Source: Erythrobacter sp. CCH5-A1
GTDB taxonomy: Bacteria; Pseudomonadota; Alphaproteobacteria; Sphingomonadales; Sphingomonadaceae
Direction: 5' to 3'
Assembly (NCBI RefSeq): GCF_001557115.1
Contig: NZ_LSKQ01000074.1
Coordinates: forward strand, 41,007-105,006
DNA: 64,000 bases
Shown here: piece after piece, positions 1 to 8,322 of the stretch
Layout: each line of letters begins with the position of its first letter
Numbering within the stretch: position 1 is the first letter of the stretch
Notes under the pieces: model-generated
Databases searched by the model: none
What the model saw: only the letters and a program-made list of their open reading frames with translations
What the model was told of the DNA's origin: nothing
Position numbers and translations under genes: made by a program

Positions 1-782
1 CCCCCTTTCCAATCCTCACTTCGCTGATCGAGTCGGCCTTTCCCGAGCGCTTTACCCGCGATGCGGCGGGCCGCCTGCAACAGATCGATGCCCGCGCGGT
101 CAACTTCGCCGAGGCGCGCCAGCAGCAGCTGCGCTGGGGGGTCAACTTCACCCGCCCGCTCGGCAAGGTGCCCGAATATCTGCGTGATGCACGGGTGAAG
201 GTGGTAACCAGCGAGGCCGAGGTGAAGCGGCTGTTCCCGAACGCCGCGCTGGTCCGCGCCGAACCCGGCAGCGCGACCGCGCAAGGGGCGGCCAACCTCA
301 CCAGCCGCGTCTTTGTCAGCCTCTACCACAACTGGTTTCTCGAGGACGAGATCACCTTGCGCCGCGGCAGCCCCAGGCTCGACCTGCTCGATGGCGGTGC
401 GGTCGATTTCCTCGGCGGCAGGCGGCGGCACGAGGTCGATCTTCAGGCGGGCGCGTTCAAGGGCGGCTGGGGCGCGCGGGTCTCTGCCAACTGGCGCAGC
501 GCGACCGCAGTGCGTGATCCGGGTCAGCCCGCGAGCGACCTGCGCTTCGACGACTACGCGATCGTCAATCTCAATCTTTTCGCCAACCTCTCCGAGGCGG
601 TCGGCGGCAAGAAGCCTCCTGCTTGGCTGAGGGGCACGCGCGTTTCGCTGGGGGTCACCAACCTGTTTAACACCCGCCCGCAGGTGCGCGACGCGGCAGG
701 CACCGTGCCGTTGAGCTACCAGCCGGCCTATCTCGATCCGCTCGGCAGGGTAATCAGCTTCAGCCTGCGCAAGATTTTCTGA
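1..782 (+). CDS. TonB-dependent receptor, C-terminal part (5' end outside window)
   Basis: The reading frame is open from the first bases (frame beginning at base 3) to a TGA at 780-782, so the start lies to the left of the window. About 259 residues are visible. They show alternating aromatic and polar beta-strand character, a typical penultimate segment with GVTNLFN, and a terminal strand ending in Phe (SLRKIF), the outer-membrane barrel signature recognised by the Bam machinery. The family imports siderophores, vitamins or glycans across the outer membrane using TonB energy. Substrate cannot be told because plug and signal regions are missing. The next gene follows 56 bases later on the same strand and may be co-transcribed. 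Confidence 0.82.
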   Translation, partial: PFPILTSLIESAFPERFTRDAAGRLQQIDARAVNFAEARQQQLRWGVNFTRPLGKVPEYLRDARVKVVTSEAEVKRLFPNAALVRAEPGSATAQGAANLTSRVFVSLYHNWFLEDEITLRRGSPRLDLLDGGAVDFLGGRRRHEVDLQAGAFKGGWGARVSANWRSATAVRDPGQPASDLRFDDYAIVNLNLFANLSEAVGGKKPPAWLRGTRVSLGVTNLFNTRPQVRDAAGTVPLSYQPAYLDPLGRVISFSLRKIF

Positions 783-838
783 GCGCCCCGTGCCACCGGT
801 CGGCCATCCTTTTCATCGTCCCTTGTGAGGTATTCTTC

Positions 839-1360
839 ATGCGTCCCATTGCCCTAATCATCGTCGCCCTTGCCATGGTCCTTCCTGCCCCCGCACCGGC
901 TGCGCCGCCCGAATCTGGCGAAGTCAGCCGCTTCCTCGCGAGCCAGGGCTTTACGGTCCTCAAGCTCACCAAGCTGCCCACCGGTCACGAGATCATCGAC
1001 GTTGAGATCAATGGTCAGGCGGGCACTTTCGTGCTCGACTCCGGCGCCGGTGCGACCGTGGTGAGGCATGACCGGCTGGCGAAGTTCGGGCTCGGCGCAG
1101 CAACCGGCGAACAGCAGGGCGCGGGCGCCGGGGGCGCCATCGCGATCACCAGCCATCCGATCGGAAGCATCGCGCTCGATGGCCGGGCCGTGCCCCTGAA
1201 GCAGGTCTACAGCACCAATCTCGACAGCGTCGTCGCGCGGCTGAAGGCGGCTACGGGCACCGAGATCGACGGGGTCGTCGGCCAGGACATCCTCAGCGGC
1301 TTTGCCGGGATCATCAATATCGGATCGAGCGAGCTCTACCTCAAGCTTCCTGCGGGCTGA
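839..1360 (+). CDS. Periplasmic retropepsin-like aspartyl protease
   Basis: The 173-residue protein starts with a hydrophobic signal peptide (about residues 1-22, ending APAAPP). Residues around 60-75 (GTFVLDSGAGATVV) match the retropepsin-like catalytic loop, with DSG in place of the usual DTG, and a later DGVVGQDIL segment fits the second conserved hydrophobic-hydrophobic-Gly element. Single-domain members of this family are expected to dimerise. Position directly after a TonB receptor gene suggests a periplasmic role linked to the same uptake process, but the substrate is unknown. A run of Gly/Ala (GAGAGGA, about residue 97) precedes the second half. The call rests on motif recognition, and a pseudo-protease cannot be excluded. 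Confidence 0.7.
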   Translation: MRPIALIIVALAMVLPAPAPAAPPESGEVSRFLASQGFTVLKLTKLPTGHEIIDVEINGQAGTFVLDSGAGATVVRHDRLAKFGLGAATGEQQGAGAGGAIAITSHPIGSIALDGRAVPLKQVYSTNLDSVVARLKAATGTEIDGVVGQDILSGFAGIINIGSSELYLKLPAG

Positions 1361-1410
1361 ACCGGCGCGCCAGCGCGCATCGGCATGGTCGCTGCGTGAT
1401 CAAGTCGTCT

Positions 1411-2283
1411 TCACGCTACGTTTTCGTTCAGGAACCGCTCGGTGTGCGCCATCTCTTCGCGCACCCACTCGGCAAAGGCGCGGACGTGGGGCGGGGTGGG
1501 CCGGTCGGCGGGAAGTGCGAGGTAATAGCTCCACGACGAGGCATGGCGCGGCCCCGCCACGGTGACCTCGCGGTTGACAATCCGGTCGGACATCAGGACC
1601 AGATCGAGCACGCCCATGCCCGTACCTGACATCACCGCCCCGATCACCAGCTCGCGCGACATCACCCGGATTTCCTGACCGCCCTGTTGCCACTGCGGCC
1701 AAGGATCCCAATCGTCTTCGCTCCCGACCCACACGATCCGCGGGATCGCTGCACCGTCCGCCCGGTCGCTGCGCACCAGTGGGCCGAAATACTGCGGCAC
1801 CAGCAGATGCGCATCGATCCCCGGCCAGTCGCCGGGGCCGAGCCTGATCGCACAATCGATCCGCTCGCGCTCGAGATCGAGCAACCGAGGCGAGGTCGCC
1901 AGACGGACATCGATTTCGGGCCGGGACTCGGTAAAGCGGGCAAGCCGCGGCAGCAGCCAGTTGACCGCGAAGCTGTCGTAGGCGCTGATCGTCATCACTT
2001 GCCGCGCGCTGCGGACCTCGTCGAGGGCAGCGTCGATCGCGGTGAAGGCAGCGCCCAGCTGCGCGGCGAGCTTTGCACCCTGCACGGTCGGCACTGCCCT
2101 GCGCCCCTCGCGCCGTAGCAGCGGCAGAGGCATGGCAGCATCGAGCGCTTTCAGCTGATGACTGATTGCAGAAGGGGTCAGCCTCAGCTCGGTGGCGGCC
2201 GGGTTCACGCCGCCGAGCCGCACAACTGCTTCGAACATCCGCAATGCGTTAAGCGAGACACTGAGCGAAGCACGCGAGTTCAT
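1411..2283 (-). CDS. LysR-family transcriptional regulator
   Basis: This is a 290-residue LysR regulator with an N-terminal winged helix-turn-helix (LNALRMFEAVVRLGGVNPAA then LTPSAISHQLKAL, within the first 50 residues) and a C-terminal substrate-binding-like effector domain. The start chosen is the ATG at 2283 (MNSRASLSVSLNAL). A longer frame exists back to 2400 but would run into the divergent TonB receptor and adds non-family residues. It is divergent from the receptor gene at 2385, with about 100 bases between starts, the classic arrangement in which a LysR protein controls its neighbour. The GcvA-like subgroup is suggested by the helix sequence. Its ligand is unknown. Confidence 0.88.
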   Translation of the reverse strand: MNSRASLSVSLNALRMFEAVVRLGGVNPAATELRLTPSAISHQLKALDAAMPLPLLRREGRRAVPTVQGAKLAAQLGAAFTAIDAALDEVRSARQVMTISAYDSFAVNWLLPRLARFTESRPEIDVRLATSPRLLDLERERIDCAIRLGPGDWPGIDAHLLVPQYFGPLVRSDRADGAAIPRIVWVGSEDDWDPWPQWQQGGQEIRVMSRELVIGAVMSGTGMGVLDLVLMSDRIVNREVTVAGPRHASSWSYYLALPADRPTPPHVRAFAEWVREEMAHTERFLNENVA

Positions 2284-2384
2284 AGTTGAGATTTTCTCAT
2301 ATGCAGCGCGGATCAATTCGATAGTCATCGCAGGATTTGCAAGGGATACAAGCGCCCCGTTCAACAGGCCAGAATGCCTCTCCG

Positions 2385-4307
2385 ATGAAAAGATCAACAA
2401 TTGTCGGGTTCGTCGCCGCGCTGCTCGGAGGTGTCGCCGCGGCGCCGCTCCACGCCCAGCGTTCGACCGAGAATGCGCTTCAGGCCGCCAAGGATGCCTT
2501 CGGCACCAGCATCGGGCGCGAGAATATCGGGCTCTACGGCTCGGATGATGTGCGCGGATTTTCGGCGGTGGATGCGGGCAATGTGCGGCTCGAGGATCTT
2601 TATTTCGACCCGGTCACGCTGCCCTCTTCGCTGCTGCGATCGACCACCACGATCCGCGTTGGGATCGCGGCTCAGGGCTTTGCCTTTCCTGCTCCCTCGG
2701 GCGTGGTCGACATCCGGTTGCGCAGACCGGCCGCAGACCCGGGGCGCAGCCTGTTCGTCTCGGCGGACACCTTTGGTTTTCTGGTATCGGAGGCGACCGC
2801 AGATGTCCGGCTTTCCCCGCGCTTGGGCGCGGCGCTGGGTGCGGGGGCCTATCGCGAGGCCTATGGCAACGGCACCACCGACTGGATCGCATCGGGAAGT
2901 GCGACCTTCGAATGGAAGCCCTCGGACAGTCTCGAGGTGGTGCCCTTCTTCTCCTATCTCGCAATGCGCGAGGTACAGAGCCCGCCCGACTACATAACGG
3001 CGGGCGAATACCTGCCCCCGCGCGTGCCCCGGCAGTTGTTCACCGGGCCGGCCTGGGCCGAGAACGCGCGCAACCGCTATAACTTCGGCACCGTCGTCAA
3101 GTGGCAAGAGGGGGGCTGGCGGCTGCGGGCAGGGCTGTTCCGTTCTGTCTCGAATGCCCCCGCGAGTTTCGCCAATCTCTACCTCGACGTCACCCCCGGT
3201 GCGACGGCGAGCCAGCTGATCGTGACCGATCCGCCCGCGCGCAACGGATCGACGAGCGGCGAGCTGAGGCTCGACCGCGCTTTCGGCAGCGGCGATGTGC
3301 GGCACACGTTCACGCTGTCGCTACGCGGACGGCTGCGCGAGCGCCTGTTCGGCGGGAGCCAATTTGTCGAACTGGGCAGGATCGCCATCGGCGCGCCGCA
3401 GCCTGCGCCGCCTCGGGGCCCCGCGTTCGGAGCACAGGACCTCAACCAGATCCGGCAGGGCACGATCGCGGCAGGATATGCTCTCAGTTGGCGGGGCGGT
3501 GCCGACCTTAATCTCGGCCTCCAGAAGACCGATTACCGCCAGCGCGCCGTGCCCGGCAACAGCGCGGCGCTTGTCGGCAGAGCGAGCCCCGTGCTGCTCA
3601 CCGCGACCGGATCGGTACGACTTGACGAGCGGCTGTCGGCCTATGCCAGCTATGCCGAGGGGCTTGAGGACAGCGGCGCTGCGCCGGGCAGCGCGATCAA
3701 CCGCAACGCGCCGCTGCCCGCCAGCCGGACCCGCCAATACGATGTCGGCATGCGCTGGAAGGTGAAGCCCGGTCTCAGCCTGATCGTGGGGGCCTATGAT
3801 CTGAGCCGCCCCTATTTCCAGTTCGACCCGCAGGGCGCGTTCAGCCAGCTCGGCAGCACCGCAAACCAGGGCATTGAGGTGAGCCTGTCGGGCGCGATCA
3901 CCCCGCGGCTCGATGTGGTGGGCGGGGCGATCCTCGGCGATTCCAAGGTACGCGGCCTGGCGGTGGAGGCAGGAACGGTGGGGACCGAGGCGGTAGGGCG
4001 ACCCGATCGACGTTTGAGCCTTGCCTTTGACTGGCGCCCGCGCTTTGGCGAGGGCGTAACCCTGTCTGCCGGATTGCGGGCGCAGTCCTCGGTCGTGGCG
4101 ACAAGCAGCAGTGCGGTGCGGGTTCCTGCGCGAGCCCTGTTCGATGCGGGCTTGCGCTACGGCTTTCGCCTCGGAGATGCGCCTGCGCAGGCACGACTAA
4201 GCGTCACCAACCTCGCCAATACCTTCGGATGGGACGTCTTCGGCAGCGGCGTTTACGGGTTCATCGATGGGCGTGCGGTGCAGTTCAGCCTGGGAGTCGA
4301 TTTCTGA
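2385..4307 (+). CDS. TonB-dependent receptor (divergent plug)
   Basis: The 640-residue outer-membrane receptor begins MKRSTIVGFVAALLGG and has a signal peptide ending in APLHAQ. Residues about 25-115 look like a shortened, divergent plug domain (DDVRGF, DLYFD, SGVVDIRLRRP). The rest is a 22-strand-type barrel with a typical C-terminal block (ARLSVTNLAN, then a final strand ending VDF). The ATG at 2385 is preferred over 2337 because it directly precedes the signal peptide. It is probably controlled by the divergent LysR gene and meets the next gene tail to tail with 7 bases between stops. The substrate is not evident; no siderophore synthesis genes are nearby. Confidence 0.85.
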   Translation: MKRSTIVGFVAALLGGVAAAPLHAQRSTENALQAAKDAFGTSIGRENIGLYGSDDVRGFSAVDAGNVRLEDLYFDPVTLPSSLLRSTTTIRVGIAAQGFAFPAPSGVVDIRLRRPAADPGRSLFVSADTFGFLVSEATADVRLSPRLGAALGAGAYREAYGNGTTDWIASGSATFEWKPSDSLEVVPFFSYLAMREVQSPPDYITAGEYLPPRVPRQLFTGPAWAENARNRYNFGTVVKWQEGGWRLRAGLFRSVSNAPASFANLYLDVTPGATASQLIVTDPPARNGSTSGELRLDRAFGSGDVRHTFTLSLRGRLRERLFGGSQFVELGRIAIGAPQPAPPRGPAFGAQDLNQIRQGTIAAGYALSWRGGADLNLGLQKTDYRQRAVPGNSAALVGRASPVLLTATGSVRLDERLSAYASYAEGLEDSGAAPGSAINRNAPLPASRTRQYDVGMRWKVKPGLSLIVGAYDLSRPYFQFDPQGAFSQLGSTANQGIEVSLSGAITPRLDVVGGAILGDSKVRGLAVEAGTVGTEAVGRPDRRLSLAFDWRPRFGEGVTLSAGLRAQSSVVATSSSAVRVPARALFDAGLRYGFRLGDAPAQARLSVTNLANTFGWDVFGSGVYGFIDGRAVQFSLGVDF

Positions 4308-4314
4308 ACCGGCC

Positions 4315-4743
4315 TCACGCCACAGACTCGGCGCGGTAGCGCTTGATCTGGTGCCACAGTTCGATCTCCTGGCCGATGTCCAGCATGGTCGAACGCGCGA
4401 TCAGCCAGGCGCGGCGGCCCTGCCGGGTGTCGATCCGCCCCAGGTCCTCGACCAGCCGGGCGCGCTGCTTGCGCGGCATTTCGCGCAGCGCGGCGAGCAG
4501 CAGCAGCGCCTCCGCGCTGTCTCCAAAATCGACCAGCGCGCGCGCCATCTGCTCGATCTCCCGCATCCGGGGCGAGCGATAGGCAAAGCGCTCGCCCTGA
4601 GCCGCGAACAGCTTGGCGCGGGCAACGAGGGTGTTGGCGAGCGTTCCCTGCCGCACCCGCTCGCGCGCGGCGCCGGGCAGGGCCACGACCGACGGGCCCC
4701 TGTCCGGTTCGGGACAGGCTGCCCGGCTGATTCCACGTGCCAT
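4315..4743 (-). CDS. Hypothetical protein, last gene of lipoprotein operon
   Basis: This 142-residue protein has no signal peptide and many Arg, Ala, Leu and Glu residues, and is probably helical throughout (RMREIEQMARALVDFGDSAEALLLLAALREMPRK suggests paired helices). I do not recognise a family. The ATG at 4743 is preceded by a purine-rich AGAGGA ribosome site. It lies 27 bases downstream of the beta-helix lipoprotein gene in the same direction, so it is likely the fourth gene of the operon running from 10467 to 4315. Since its partners are predicted to be periplasm-facing lipoproteins and it lacks an export signal, it could be a cytoplasmic accessory or regulator. This is conjecture. Confidence 0.6.
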   Translation of the reverse strand: MARGISRAACPEPDRGPSVVALPGAARERVRQGTLANTLVARAKLFAAQGERFAYRSPRMREIEQMARALVDFGDSAEALLLLAALREMPRKQRARLVEDLGRIDTRQGRRAWLIARSTMLDIGQEIELWHQIKRYRAESVA

Positions 4744-4770
4744 TTTCCTCTTCCCCCCTTGCGCCCGTGC

Positions 4771-6432
4771 TCAGAAGCTTTCGAAAGCGCCGATATCGAT
4801 GCCCGCGCCCCGCGGCCGGCGCGCTCCGGCGATGTCGCGCGCCGGACTGCCGAGGCTACGCGCGGCATCGATCGCGAGACTTCCCGAGAGCAGGCGGAAA
4901 TCCTGCTGCGCCGGATCGACGAAGCGCGGATCGCCGGTCACGTTGTTCTGCCCCGAGCCTTGCGCGAAGCCAGTCCCGCCGAACACGAGGTTGAAGCTGA
5001 AGGCTACCCCCGTGGCACGGCTGATCTGGCTTGCCAGCTTGTCGGAGCGCGCGGACAGGATGGTGTTGAGCACCAGCACGTCATCGGCATCGGTGACAGC
5101 GATCTCGCTGGTGATGTCGGGATGGCGGGCGTTGGACCAGCTGGTGTTGTTGACCACGTCCACCCGGTTGCTGGAATAGACATTGATCCCGCGCCCGCCA
5201 TTGCTGAACACGATGTTGTTCTCGATCAGCGTACGGCCCGGATAGATCCCCAGCGTGGAGCCGCGCTGGGTGTTACGGAAATCGTCGATGATGATCCCGT
5301 TGCCATCGGTGACGCGGCGCTTGGCCGGGTCCGGATCGGAATAGTAGAACGGGATGTAGTTGTAGTTCTCGTAAGCCACATTCTGGCGGATGATCATCTT
5401 GACGGCGGTGGAGTTATCCGAGTTCCACGGCTGATAGATCGAGATGCCGCTATTGGCGTAGGGCGCGTACCAGGCGTTGCGATAGACCCGGTTGCGCTCG
5501 ATGGTGAGATAGTCGGCCGCCTTGGCGTAGATCCCGCCGCCGGGGAAATCGCGTACCTCGTTGTCGCGAATGACGACATGGGCGGGGCGCACCTCGGGTC
5601 TGTCCTGCGACGGCGCGATGCCAATCCCGTTGCCGCTGGTCACCGGATTGCCGAGGTTGTTCGCCTCGGCCTGCGCTTGCTGGAGCGTAATCTCGGCGCG
5701 GTTGCCTTCGAGCGTCAGGCCCTCGACGATAATGTAGGAGGCCTGCACACCGACCGCGTTCCAGTTGCGCGCCTTCAGCAGGGGCTTGTGACCGGGATAG
5801 CCGATATAGGCGATCCACGCGTCCGATTGACCGCTGCGCGAGATCGTCAGGATGTTCGCATCGGCATTGGTCTGCGAATAGGTGCCGTTCATCACCAGCA
5901 CGCTGTCACCCGGCTGAGTGATCGCATGGGCGGCCTGAAGCGTGCGCTTGGGGGCGCTTTCGTAAAGGCCCGATGCCGCATCGTTGCCGCTGCCCGCGAC
6001 ATAGATCACGCGGCCGATGCTGACACCGAGATCGAGAGTGGTGCTTGCCACCTGCCGCCCGCTCTGGTCGAACCCGCGCGCCTCGTAGCGGTCGGTGCGA
6101 TTGGCGCTGGCGGTGTAGGCCACGCGGAACCCGAAATCGCGGGTGTTGTCGCTACCGACCAGTTCTCCGCCCCGATAGAGCTCGACCCGGGAAACGGCAT
6201 CGCCGCCAGCCGCAGTGAACGTGACCCAGCCGGGCCGGGTTACCGGACCATCGGCGGCGAGGACAAGTGTCGAGGCCGTCGGCGTCGGAGAAGGACCAGG
6301 TGTGGGCGTGCCGCCGCCCACCGATATGCCGGGCGCTGCCCCCTCACCCTCGCCCCCGCCGCAGGCTGCGAGCAAGGTCAGCGCAAGTGCCGCGAGGCAG
6401 CTGCGCACGGGTTGCCAGCGCAGGCCACTCAC
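4771..6432 (-). CDS. Parallel beta-helix lipoprotein, polysaccharide-lyase-like
   Basis: The 553-residue protein has a lipobox (LLAAC at about 23, followed by GGGEGEG), a Pro/Thr linker, an Ig-like segment (about 50-140: PGWVTFTAAGGDAVSRVELYRGGELV) and a long right-handed parallel beta-helix domain. The helix domain carries the DUF1565/PL9-like opening YVAGSGNDAASGLYESAPKRTLQAA and repeated short strands with Asn ladders. Proteins of this build bind or cleave acidic polysaccharides, but no catalytic residues can be assigned by eye. The start is a GTG that overlaps the TGA of the upstream cytochrome gene by four bases, implying translational coupling. It is probably anchored in the outer membrane. 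Confidence 0.78.
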   Translation of the reverse strand: MSGLRWQPVRSCLAALALTLLAACGGGEGEGAAPGISVGGGTPTPGPSPTPTASTLVLAADGPVTRPGWVTFTAAGGDAVSRVELYRGGELVGSDNTRDFGFRVAYTASANRTDRYEARGFDQSGRQVASTTLDLGVSIGRVIYVAGSGNDAASGLYESAPKRTLQAAHAITQPGDSVLVMNGTYSQTNADANILTISRSGQSDAWIAYIGYPGHKPLLKARNWNAVGVQASYIIVEGLTLEGNRAEITLQQAQAEANNLGNPVTSGNGIGIAPSQDRPEVRPAHVVIRDNEVRDFPGGGIYAKAADYLTIERNRVYRNAWYAPYANSGISIYQPWNSDNSTAVKMIIRQNVAYENYNYIPFYYSDPDPAKRRVTDGNGIIIDDFRNTQRGSTLGIYPGRTLIENNIVFSNGGRGINVYSSNRVDVVNNTSWSNARHPDITSEIAVTDADDVLVLNTILSARSDKLASQISRATGVAFSFNLVFGGTGFAQGSGQNNVTGDPRFVDPAQQDFRLLSGSLAIDAARSLGSPARDIAGARRPRGAGIDIGAFESF

Positions 6433-8195
6433 AGCACCGCTCCGGCGCGCTGGGCCACCCGCTGCATCAGCGCATCGTCTTCAGCCCGTCCGGGCAGACC
6501 GGCGTAATCGAAGAAAGCCCGGATCTGCGGGAATTCGCCATCATTCGTCGGCGCCGCGCCGTAAGGGGCGATTGCGCCGCTGATGAGCGCTTCCTCATGC
6601 AGCAGCAGGCTCATGCGGAAGAAGTTCGCCGCCGTGCGCTTGTAGGCGGCGATCTGCGCGTTCTTGATGTCTGCGCTGACCGCGGTGTTGCCGGCGCTGT
6701 TCCAGCGGCTCGGCATCTGCCGGTTGTACTTGGCGAAGTAGCCGAAGAACAAGTGGTAGGGCGGCGGTTGCGCGGGCGAAGCCTCGGGTCGATACGATCG
6801 GTTGACGAGCCGCAAGGCCTCGATGAACACGCGGTGGTTGAAGTAGTCCAGATCATGCAGGTTCGCGTGCAAGTACTCTCCCAGCAGTGTCGCATTGGAC
6901 TGGTGAGTGCGCTGCAGGCCCGGATCGAAGCGCAGACCCATCACGAACCAGGCGATCCGGATGTCGGTTTCGGACTGGCCCGCAGTCAGCCCGGGATCGA
7001 CGCTGTCGACGACGAATTGCGGGTAGCCCATGATGGCGAGCCGGTCGCGCAGGGCATCGCGCGAGGAAATGTTGCCGACCTGCCCGGCGCTCGAGGGATC
7101 GGCATCGAAGCCGAACCGGGCGTAATCCCCGAATTCCCAGATCGGGTTGGGCAGGAACCGCGGCAGGCGCTCGCCCGAACCGCCGGTGGCACTCTGCTTG
7201 TCGAACATCGTGCGGAACGGTTCCGCTGTGGCGAGATAGGAGAACGGCACCGCCCCGCGCATGAACTGGTCGCGCCGCCCGAGCGCCTCGGTGCGCAGGA
7301 TATGCTGCCCGACCATGGCGTTGCGCAGCTTGAGATCGGCCACGCGCGCGATCTTCGTGTCGTGCGCGGCAAGGTTGCCCGGGCGCAGCGCGAAAGGCTG
7401 GGTCATGTTCGGCATCGCGAAGTAGATCTTCCAGAAATTGAGGTCGCTCGGGTCGGCGAGGTAGGCGTCCTGCAAGGCGAGCCATTCAGCGCGCCGCTCG
7501 GGCCGCGGGGTGAGCGCGACGTCGGCCACCCAGTCGTTGAGATTGCCCTCGGCAGCCCCGTGGAACTTGTCCGTCGACCAGATCGGAAAGGGGATGCCGA
7601 TCTTCATCTTGTCGAAGTCGATCGCGAGCAACTCGTCCCGCGCGCGCTTCGCGTCTGTCAGCGTGCGGATCGGGCGGTCCGAGGTCAGCGTGGGCGCAAA
7701 GCGCGCCAGTTCGCCCGCAAAGGCGACGTCACGCTCGATCGTACTGGCGCCGGGCAACACCGCGCCGCCGGGTTGCAGCGGGCGGAAGGTGCGCGGGTTC
7801 TCCGCCTTGAGGCTGTAGGCCTGACGCACCAGCTTGATCCCGGCGATCAGTTGGTCGACCTCGGCCGGCGAGGCCCCGTCGATGATCCCGCGGCGGCTGA
7901 TATCCGCGTCGGGTGAGCCGATCCGGGCGAGGTCGAAAAAGTCCGGGCCGTGGCACGACATGCACTCCCCCTTGATCCGCGGCGCACGCCAGACAGCCAT
8001 GGCCGCCTGGTAGGTCGGGTTGCTGGCGAGGGTCGCGGGGGTCACCGGCGCCGGTGTGGCGGAGGCCTGGGCCGAGCCCGGCACCGGGGTGACACCGGCA
8101 GCGGGCGGCGCGCTCTCGCCGCCGCCGCCGCAAGCGGTCAGCGCAAGTGTTGCGAAGGCGGCTGCGAGTGTCACGTGCGGGCGTGTTATCGGCAT
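6429..8195 (-). CDS. Monohaem cytochrome c lipoprotein
   Basis: The 588-residue protein has a signal peptide with a lipobox (LALTAC, about residue 21, then GGGGES) and a Pro/Ala/Thr linker. One CXXCH haem site, CMSCHGP, lies near residue 79. The remainder is a large domain without other haem motifs; it contains repeated Trp/Tyr/Arg-rich stretches (PIWSTDKFHGAAEGNLNDWV) that I cannot assign to an enzyme family. It may be an electron-transfer or haem-peroxidase-like protein working at the periplasmic face. It is the second gene of an operon, 127 bases after the first lipoprotein, with an AGGGA ribosome site before the ATG at 8195. Confidence 0.78.
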   Translation of the reverse strand: MPITRPHVTLAAAFATLALTACGGGGESAPPAAGVTPVPGSAQASATPAPVTPATLASNPTYQAAMAVWRAPRIKGECMSCHGPDFFDLARIGSPDADISRRGIIDGASPAEVDQLIAGIKLVRQAYSLKAENPRTFRPLQPGGAVLPGASTIERDVAFAGELARFAPTLTSDRPIRTLTDAKRARDELLAIDFDKMKIGIPFPIWSTDKFHGAAEGNLNDWVADVALTPRPERRAEWLALQDAYLADPSDLNFWKIYFAMPNMTQPFALRPGNLAAHDTKIARVADLKLRNAMVGQHILRTEALGRRDQFMRGAVPFSYLATAEPFRTMFDKQSATGGSGERLPRFLPNPIWEFGDYARFGFDADPSSAGQVGNISSRDALRDRLAIMGYPQFVVDSVDPGLTAGQSETDIRIAWFVMGLRFDPGLQRTHQSNATLLGEYLHANLHDLDYFNHRVFIEALRLVNRSYRPEASPAQPPPYHLFFGYFAKYNRQMPSRWNSAGNTAVSADIKNAQIAAYKRTAANFFRMSLLLHEEALISGAIAPYGAAPTNDGEFPQIRAFFDYAGLPGRAEDDALMQRVAQRAGAVL

Positions 8196-8322
8196 TGAGA
8201 CGGTCCCTGACTCTGCGGTCGGTGGTGGATTTCTGGAAGCGGCCGTAAGGGGCGCTGCAATCCGGGTTGCGCGCAGGACAGAGCCGCGTCACGCGACGGC
8301 TCTGCCCTGCACGTGGGGGAGG

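Noticed and set aside
4267..6507. 746-residue open frame on the plus strand
   Set aside because: It lies opposite the beta-helix lipoprotein and small protein genes, whose signal peptide, domain pattern and ribosome sites are convincing. The frame is a GC-skew shadow with His/Arg/Val-rich nonsense sequence.
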